From: Opitutia bacterium
GTDB lineage: Bacteria; Verrucomicrobiota; Verrucomicrobiia; Opitutales; Opitutaceae
Reading direction: 5' to 3'
DNA: 64,000 nt
Assembly (NCBI GenBank): GCA_947474365.1
Contig: CANJIU010000023.1
Span: forward strand, 1-64,000
Of the stretch, positions 54,610 through 62,600 are shown piece after piece. Position 1 is the first letter of the stretch. Each line of letters opens with the position of its first letter. Below the pieces are notes generated by a model. The model did no database searches. It was not told where the DNA came from and saw nothing but the letters and a program-made list of their open reading frames with translations. The position numbers and the translations under genes were made by a program.

Positions 54610-55992
54610 ATGACGACGGCCCTTCGCATTTTCCTCACGCTGGTGGCGGCTCCGGTCGCGTGGGGATTTGTCTTCATCACCAACTCCTCCACCAACCTGC
54701 CGATCAAGTGGCCGGCCGGGGCGATTGCGATGCAGGTGAAGGTCGACGCCACGACGGTTTTCCCGGGTGACGGTTCGACCCGTTCGTCCACGCTTCAGGC
54801 GGCGATGTCGGCCTGGAACAGTTCGCTGGGCTCCGCGCAGTTTCAACCGCAACTCCTGCCGGCCGGGGCCGCGGGCAATACGAATGGCGTCAACGAAATC
54901 GTTTTCGACACGACGATTTTTGGCACCGCGTTCGATTCGCGTACACTGGCGGTCACGTTGTCACGGCACCTCGGCAACGACACCAGCGAGGCCGATATCA
55001 TCTTCAACTCGAACCGCACGTGGGATTCCTATCGCGACTCACTCGGCAGCCACGGCGGTGCCGTCGACGTGCGGCGAGTCGCGATCCACGAGTTGGGCCA
55101 CGTCCTCGGTCTCGATCATCCCGATCAGGCCACCCCGACCCAATCCGTCAGCGCGATCATGAACAGCATCGTGAGTGATATCGCTGCGGCCACGGCAGAC
55201 GACATCGCCGGGGTGCAGCGGCTCTACGGCCCGCCTGGCGTTCCCGGCAATGACAGTTTTGGCAGTGCGCTCACGTTGACGTTGGTCGGCAGCTCCACCC
55301 AGGCGACGGGTTACAATACCAACGCCACCAAGCAGCCCGGCGAACCGCTCCATGCGGGTAACGCGGGTGGCCGCTCCGTGTGGTGGAGGTGGATCGCGCC
55401 CGCCGCAGGGAACGCCGCGGTGACGACCCAGGGGAGCATCTTCGACACCACGCTTGGCGTTTACACCGGTTCCGCCGTCGGAGCGCTCACGACCCTCGCG
55501 TCTTCCGACGATCTCAATCCGGGGATTACCCAATACAGCACGCTGACGTTTTCCGCGGCAGGCGGCACCACGTACTATTTTGCGGTCGACGGGTTCGATG
55601 GAGACTCGGGCTTCGTCACGCTCAACCTATCCTTCACGCCGACGCCCGGTCATTCGGCCGATACATCGCCGGCGGACGGTGTGATCAACCTCGCCGAACT
55701 CACCCGCGTGATTGAGCTCTTTAATGTCCGCAATGGCACGGTGCGAACCGGTCGGTATGCAGTCGCGGTGACGGCGACCTCGGACGGTTTTGCGCCGGAT
55801 CCGGCAACGGCCAATGGCGCAACGGTGACGCTGACGAAATATCATTCGGCCGACAGTGACCGCGACGGCAAGTTGACGCTCACCGAGCTCACGCGGGTGA
55901 TTGAGTTTTATAGTGCCAGGGTCGGAGGGGTGCGGACGGGGCAGTATCACGCGCAGCTCAACTCGGAGGACGGTTTTGCTCCGGGGCCGTAA
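54610..55992 (+). CDS. Secreted M10 matrixin-like metalloprotease with EF-hand-like C-terminus
   Basis: 460 aa from the ATG at 54610, which puts the signal peptide first (ALRIFLTLVAAPVAWG). The frame is open upstream and an ATG near 54532 is possible but less likely. The catalytic domain (about 20-210) opens 'LPIKWPAGAIAMQV' and has the full metzincin motif HELGHVLGLDH (H160, E161, H164, H170), a Met-turn (M184 in SAIMNS) and the end 'ADDIAGVQRLYG', all typical of matrixins. I see no cysteine-switch propeptide. Residues about 215-344 match a pre-peptidase C-terminal (PPC-like) beta domain (WWRWIAPAAG, TYYFAVDGFDG). The rest is the EF-hand-like module. It is third in the protease series and much smaller than its neighbours. 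Substrate unknown. Confidence 0.92.
   Translation: MTTALRIFLTLVAAPVAWGFVFITNSSTNLPIKWPAGAIAMQVKVDATTVFPGDGSTRSSTLQAAMSAWNSSLGSAQFQPQLLPAGAAGNTNGVNEIVFDTTIFGTAFDSRTLAVTLSRHLGNDTSEADIIFNSNRTWDSYRDSLGSHGGAVDVRRVAIHELGHVLGLDHPDQATPTQSVSAIMNSIVSDIAAATADDIAGVQRLYGPPGVPGNDSFGSALTLTLVGSSTQATGYNTNATKQPGEPLHAGNAGGRSVWWRWIAPAAGNAAVTTQGSIFDTTLGVYTGSAVGALTTLASSDDLNPGITQYSTLTFSAAGGTTYYFAVDGFDGDSGFVTLNLSFTPTPGHSADTSPADGVINLAELTRVIELFNVRNGTVRTGRYAVAVTATSDGFAPDPATANGATVTLTKYHSADSDRDGKLTLTELTRVIEFYSARVGGVRTGQYHAQLNSEDGFAPGP
55651..55989 (+). other. C-terminal EF-hand-like module, copy 4 (matrixin)
   Basis: Two halves with loops DTSPADGVINLAE (one residue longer) and DSDRDGKLTLTE, followed by ELTRVIE(L/F) and RTG. 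Ends GFAPGP. Confidence 0.8.
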
Positions 55993-56031
55993 GAAATGCG
56001 TCGGGGCGGCGAAGAGGGGCGGGGCGAAAAC

Positions 56032-56056
56032 GCACCAAGATCCTGAGCTTCGGTGC
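56032..56056 (+). terminator. Stem-loop after the matrixin gene (possible terminator)
   Basis: GCACCAAG (56032-56039) pairs with CTT-C-GGTGC (56048-56056) with one bulged C, 40 nt after the stop at 55992. The T content downstream is moderate (ttgcccttgtt). It may separate the protease genes from the small gene at 56116. Confidence 0.35.
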
Positions 56057-56115
56057 TTGCCCTTGTTCGTCCGGGAGTTTTCGATTGGGCAGTTACTTAA
56101 ACCCACTTGGCAACC

Positions 56116-56544
56116 ATGAATTACCTACGTTTCGCCTTAGCCGCCCTGTTCTGTTCCGCCGCTGCCGCATTTGCCCAAACCGCCACGCTTTCCGCCGATA
56201 GCAACCGGTTGGCGGCGACGGTTGGTCAGGTTGTCCTGACTGCCACCGTGAGTTACGAGGGTGAGCCTGGCGCGCTTGGTTGGGCGATTGAACTTCCGGC
56301 CAATTGGAGCCTCGTGAGTGTGGTGGGCCCCGATGCGCCCTCCGTTGCTCCGAGTGCGGGAACCACGGGCACGCTGGAGTTTGCGTACACCTCGGTACCT
56401 GCGAATCGCGCGGCGTTTTCCATGGTTGTGAGTTACCCGGCCGGGGCCGCCTCGGCCAACGCCACGCCGACCGTATTGGTGCGTAGCGCCGGCAAGTTGA
56501 CGACACTGAAGCCGACGGCCGTCACGTTTCAGGCCGGCAGTTAA
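56116..56544 (+). CDS. Small secreted single-domain protein (GWSx module)
   Basis: 142 aa. Signal peptide 1-21 (ALAALFCSAAAAFAQ). The mature part is one beta-rich module of about 115 residues with 'ALGWAIELPANWSLVSV', 'GTLEFAYTSVPA' and 'FSMVVSYPAG'. This is the same pattern as the N-terminal modules at 3998 and 7868 and the penultimate modules of the M11- and M36-like proteases (AWSVTLPPGWSF, FTYTLNVPAG). It is thus a free-standing copy of a domain otherwise seen only inside the large proteins. ATG at 56116 chosen; a TTG 9 nt upstream is the alternative. A strong intrinsic terminator follows at 56595. No enzymatic motif; a binding or capping role for the neighbouring proteins is speculation. 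Confidence 0.85.
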   Translation: MNYLRFALAALFCSAAAAFAQTATLSADSNRLAATVGQVVLTATVSYEGEPGALGWAIELPANWSLVSVVGPDAPSVAPSAGTTGTLEFAYTSVPANRAAFSMVVSYPAGAASANATPTVLVRSAGKLTTLKPTAVTFQAGS

Positions 56545-56594
56545 CTGGACTGGTTTGGCGATTGGAGAATTCGCCCCCCTGATGAATTGATATA

Positions 56595-56619
56595 GGCGCT
56601 CTTGATGAGCGCCTTTTTT
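56595..56619 (+). terminator. Rho-independent terminator
   Basis: GGCGCTC (56595-56601) pairs perfectly with GAGCGCC (56607-56613) around TTGAT, followed directly by six Ts (56614-56619). It ends the transcript of the small secreted protein (stop at 56544) and is only 18 bp before the start of the next gene. Confidence 0.92.
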
Positions 56620-56636
56620 GTGTCCGAATTTTTACC

Positions 56637-59600
56637 GTGAAAACTGTCTTCACCGATCCCGACCGGGCGGACGGACTTCGCCGACTGCTTCGTCGTTGCA
56701 TGCTTTGGGCTGGCGTCGTCCTCGCTCTCAGCGTTTCGCCCCACGGGGTGGCGGGCAGCCCGTCATTTTCCCTCCAGCCGGTCGGAACGGCCGTCACCGA
56801 AGGGGCCACAGTCACGCTGTCTGCCGGCGTGGCTGATGTCGCGGTGGCTGAGTACCGCTGGTTCAAGGATGGTGTCCCCGTCCGGACAACTTCCGCGGGC
56901 AGTCTTGTCCTTCCGCGAACCCGGATCACCGACAGCGGTTCGTACACGGTGACGGCGGTATCATCCGCGGGCAGCGTGACGTCGAGACCGGCCGCCGTCG
57001 TCGTGTCGCGTGATACGGGCGCTCTCCCGGTGGCCGCGGCCTCGTCGGACGGGAGTGGCACTGTCACGTATCCGATCTTTGACTTCACAACGATTGCCGG
57101 CCGGACCAGCTTCGGCAGCAGCGACGGGGTGGGAAGTGCGGCGCGGTTCAACGGCCCGGGTGGCATCGCCGTGGATGGGTCCGGGAACCTGTACGTGGCG
57201 GACGGCGATAACGCCGTCATTCGCAAGGTCACGCCCGGTGGGGTGGTGACGACCGTCGCGGGTGCGGTGGGTGAGCGGTGGTGGGCCGACGGAACCGGCG
57301 CCAATGCGCGGTTCAGCTCTCCCACGGCCGTCGCGGTCGACGGCAACGGGGTGCTCTACGTCACCGACAGTGGAAGCACCGTGATTCGGAAAATTACCGC
57401 CGGTGGCGTGGTGACCACGCTCGCTGGGTTAGCATACGCGCTGGGCACGGCGGACGGCACCGGCAGCAGCGCCCGCTTTTTCAGTCCCCAGGGGATCGCA
57501 GTGGATGCGGCCGGCTCAACGATCGTCGTACTGGACGGTGTGCAGAACACTGTGCGTCGAGTCACGGCGGCGGGTGTGGTCTCGACGCTCGCCGGAGTGG
57601 CGGGCCAGTCAGGGGCGACGGATGGGACAGGGAGCCAGGCCCGGTTCAACAGCCCACAAGGGGTGGCCCTCGGTTCGGATGGCATGATCTACGTGGCGGA
57701 CATGAACAATTCGCTGATTCGCAAAATTACCCCGGCGGGCGTGGTGACGACCCTGGCGGGAGCCGTAGGGCAGGTGGGAAATGTCGACGGATTCGGGGCC
57801 ACTGCCCGCTTCTATTACCCGCAGGGTGTGGCTGTCGACAGGGCTCAAAATGTCTACGTGGCCGACCCCAACAATCGGACGGTGCGAAAGATATCTCCGA
57901 CGGCCACGGTGACGACGCTGACCGGCGTGGTCGAGGTCCAGGGCCTGGTCGACGGCCCGGCCGGCACGGCGCGACTGGCCGGTCCGCGCGGGATTGCCGC
58001 CAGCGCCTCCGGGACCGTTTATCTCGTCGAAGCCAACACGGTGCGCATGGTCACGCCCGCCGGTGCCGTATCGACCATGGCAGGACAGGCGTTCGGTAAC
58101 GCCGACGGGGCGTCGTTGGACGCGACGTTCTACAATCCGGGTGCGGTCGCGATCGATGCGAATTTGAATCTGTACGTGGCCGACACGGGCAATCATTCCA
58201 TCCGGAAGATTTTCCGAACCTCGGGACAGGTGACCACGCTGGCCGGACAGCCTGGAATTGCCGGTTTCGCGGATGGGACGGGAGCGGCGGCGAAATTCAA
58301 CAGCCCGTTTGCCGTGACGATGTTCCTTAACAGCGATCTTTTCGTGGCGGATCGGACGAACATGGTCATCCGCCGGGTGAGCCCGGTCGGAGCGACGTCG
58401 CTTTATGCCGGAATGCCGGGCGTGGTCGGAGCCAGCGATGGGGTGGCGGGTGGCGCGAGTTTCTACTTTCCCGAAGGTGTCGCGACCGATTCGGCCGGTG
58501 TTCTCTATGTTGCGGATGCCAACAACAAGGTCATCCGGAAGATTTCGACGGCCGGAGTCGTCTCTACGCTGGCTGGGGCGGTTGGGCTCTCCGGTATCGA
58601 CGACGGCGTCGGTTCGGCGGCGCGCTTCACCGACCCGCGGAGCGTGGCGATCGGGCCCGAAGGCGAGATCTACGTCGCGGACGCGTACACCATTCGAAAA
58701 ATTACGACTGCCGGAGTGGTGACGACGTTCGCCGGTGTCGCCGGGCAATATGGTTTTGCCGACGGCGCGGGCGCGGCCGCGCGCTTTGGGGAGACGAATT
58801 CAGTCGCGTGCTCCGGTGGCGAGCTCTTCGTGTGCGACGCCAGAAATCACACACTGCGCAAGATCAGCTACGCCGGAGTGGTGACGACCATTGGTGGTTC
58901 GCCGGGGACTTCCGGCAGCACGGACGGGGTCGGCGCCGCGGCGCGATTTTCCTCTCCGCTCGGCATGGCCATCCAGGCCGGCACACCGAATTTCTGGGTG
59001 GCCGACACAGGTAACCACACCATCCGTCTTGGCCGGGCGCATTACCTCCCCACGATTGTGCTGCGAGGAATCCCGCGGGGTCTCGCGCGACTGGGATCCG
59101 AGGACAGTATGGGCTTCTCGGCCTACAGCTCCTATGGTTCCTATGGGCAGTGGATCCACAACGGTCGGCCGATGATCGGGTCAACGGAATATTTCATCTT
59201 CAACCCCGTCACCGAGCGCGACGCGGGCTGGTATCAGGCGGTCGCATCCGACGGACCGGCCGTGGCCCGATCCGAACCTTTTTTCCTCAGCGTGGTGGTG
59301 AACCCGGCGCAGGTGGTGCCGTGGGGGAATAACTTCTACGGTCAGAACACCGTTCCTCCCGGCCTGACCAGCATCGTCGATGTCAGGGTGGGCGACGCGC
59401 ACACGCTGGCGTTGAAGGGCGACGGCACCTTGGCGGAGTGGGGCAGCAACACGCTCGGCGGCATAGGCATTCCTGCCGGGTTGAGCAACATCGCGGCCAT
59501 CTCCGTCGCGTCGAATCACAACCTGGCGCTCACGTTCGGTGGCAAGGTGGTCGCGTGGGGTGGGCAATTGGGTGCGGCCACGGTTCCCGCGGGGTTGAGC

Positions 59601-62600
59601 AGTGTGGTGGCCATTGCCGCCGGAGCCAACCACAACCTCGCGTTGAAATCCGACGGCACAGTCGTCGCCTGGGGCTCGAATGACTACGGCCAGATATCAG
59701 TGCCGGCCGGGCTTACCGGCGTCACCGGGATTGCGGCGGCCTTTGCCCACAGCCTCGCGGTGAAAAGCGACGGCACGGTGGTCGCGTGGGGAGGCGTGGG
59801 ATACGACTACGGCCAGGTGACGGTTCCCTCGGGCTTGGCCAATGTGATTGAAGTCGCGGCAGGTCTGCAGCACAGCGTTGCCCTGAAGAGTGACGGTTCT
59901 GTCGTGGCGTGGGGCAGCAACGCCGTGGGACAGACCGCGGTGCCCGCCGGGTTGGCCAACGTCGTCGCAATCTCGACGTCGCACACCCACACGATTGCGA
60001 CTAGGGCTGACCGCACCGTGGTCGCGTGGGGCTCGAACGCCTCGGGAGAGTCGGTGGTCCCGGTCGGGATGAACAACGTCATCCGTGCCACCGCGGGCTA
60101 CCTCAAATCGGTCGTCGTGCGCGATGCCTCGAATGACCCTGTTCCAGTCATTTCCACCCAGCCCGTTTCCGTGCTGGTGGCCAACGGCCAGTCCGCGACG
60201 TTTTCCGTGACGGCATCGGTCACGGGAGCGAACCCGTTGACCTATCAATGGCGCCGGGGCGGATTCGCGATTCCCGGGGCTACCGGCGCGGCCTTCACGT
60301 TGCCTACTCCGCGGCGGAGCGACGTCGATTCCTACGATGTGATCGTCTCGGCGGGTGGCGCGTCGGTGTCCTCGAATCCAGCCCTCCTCTCCGTCGCGCC
60401 GACGCAAACCATCAATTATCTCGTGCCCGATTTGACGTTTGCCCCGCGGTTCGAGAGCTCCGACCTCGGGGCGATCAATGCCTGGCTGCCGCTGTCGAAC
60501 GGAAAATATCTCGTCGGGGGAAATTTCACCGGTATCGGCGGCGCGACGCGCTCGTATCTGGCGCGGATTTCGAGCAACGGAGTCGTGGATACCACCTATC
60601 TGCCGCCCGCGCTGAACGGTGAGGTGCTGACCCTGGCGCGGCAGGGAGACGGCCGAATTTTGGTTGGCGGCCTGTTTTCCTCGGTCGACGGCCGGCAGAC
60701 GGGGCAACTCCTGCGGTTGAATTCCGACCTCACGATCGATGGGACCTTTTCCGTTGGGCAGGGTTTTGACGCCCAATTCCCCAGCTTCACTTTTTCGCTC
60801 GGCGGAGTCCGTACGCTCGCGACGCAGTCCGATGGCAGGATCCTGGTGGGCGGCAACTTTGCCCGCTTCCAAGGGGTGAATCGCGCTTCGCTGGTGCGGC
60901 TGATGGGTGATGGTTCGCTGGACTCCAGCTTTTCTGCCGCGGCGGCGATCAACAGCGGGACTGAACTCGTCCGCGGTGTGGTCCGGACGATTTTGGTGCA
61001 AGCGGACGGTCGGATCGTGGTCGGCGGCACGTTTTCCAAGAAACTGGCGCGGCTCAACGGCGACGGTTCGCTCGACACCACGTTTGACGCCAACCTCGGC
61101 ACCGGTTTTGGCGGCCATGTCTACGTCGCACGCGCCGCGACTGGCGGAAGACTCTGGGTGGCGGGCGAATTCACGACGTTGGACGGCGTGGCGCGCAACC
61201 GCGTGGTGCGGCTGAACAACAACGGCGCCGTGGATCCGACGTTTGTCGCGCCCGCCGCACTCGGCGGTTTCGTCTTCCAACTCGAGGAACTGCCGACCGG
61301 GCACGTGCTGCTCGGCGGGGACGTCCTGAAACCGACACGGCTGGAATCGAATGGCGCTCCCGCCGACACGTTGTTGTTTCCGTTCGACGCGTTCCAGTCG
61401 ACCGTCGCGCTGCAGGTGAGCGCCGATGGCAGCGTGTTTGTCGGGGTCTCGCGGGTCCAGTCCGGGAGCGCCGCCTCGGGGACCCTGCCGGCATTCTACA
61501 ACATGACAGTCGGGTCGGCGGTATCCGCGCTCATCGGTGTCGACGCGCGCGCGCTGGGGACGGTCAACCAGGTGGCTCTCGCCGGGAATGGGATATATTA
61601 TGCCGCGGGAAATTTCACCCATGTCAACGGCGTCGCCCGGCAGGGCGTCGTGCGACTTGCGACCAGCGGCGCAGTGGACGCGACGTTTGATGCTGGTGCG
61701 ATTGGGGCCGTGACGCGATTGGCGTTGCAGGGTGACGGCAGGGTCGTGGTCCAGAGTGGCGTTTTGCAGCGGCTGAACGCCGATGGAACGGCCGATGCCT
61801 CGTTTGCGGTGACCAGCAATTCGATCAATTCCCTGCTTGGACTCGATCTGCGAGGTCGCGCGATGGTCTCGCAATATTTGTCGTCCTCGAACTCCTGGCT
61901 CGTGAAACGCCTGACCACCGCCGGTCAAGATGATGCGACCTTCAGTTGGCCCATCTTCACGGGCGGTCCGGTGCAGACGGTTGGATTTGCGGCGGACGAA
62001 AAGGTTTTGATCGGTGGCTCATCCGGCACCGTCAACGGCGAGAGCTTTTCCGGGGTTGTCCGTCTCAACCCGGATGGAACGCGTGACACGGGCTTCGTGC
62101 TCACGGCCCCCACCGGTTTGAACGCCGGTACGACTAGGGCGTTTGCTCTCATTCCCGATGGCCGGTTCTACAGCGGGCGCGACGGGGTGGCTTCCGGCTT
62201 GTCCACCTTGCAGCGTTTCAACGCCAATGGGACGGTCGATACGGGCTTCGATACTTTTTTTGGTGGTCAACGTTCCCCCAACAACATGCCGACCACGCTG
62301 GGCGTCGTGGTCCTGCTGGACGGCCGCATTATCCGCGGTGGTGGCGATGGATTTTCGGGCGGGCCGGCTTTCAGCCGACACCTGTTCAGCGGGGCGCGGG
62401 ACCCGTCGTTTCTTTCGTCCACGCCATCGGATTTGACGGTGAAGTCCTTTCTCCTGCTCGACGACGGGCGCGTGCTCGCGGCGACGTCGCGTGGCGCCGA
62501 GATCTTCGCGGCGGGTGCCGTGCCGGCGGTGACGACGCCGCCGTCCTCGGTCACGACGTCCGTCGGCGGCAACGCCACGTTTGCGGTGGCGGCGACGGGT

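Noticed and set aside
59697..61928. Antisense open frame of 743 codons opposite the right-edge giant
   Set aside because: Arg/His-rich shadow translation; the + strand carries clear RCC1 and delta-60 repeats in one continuous frame.
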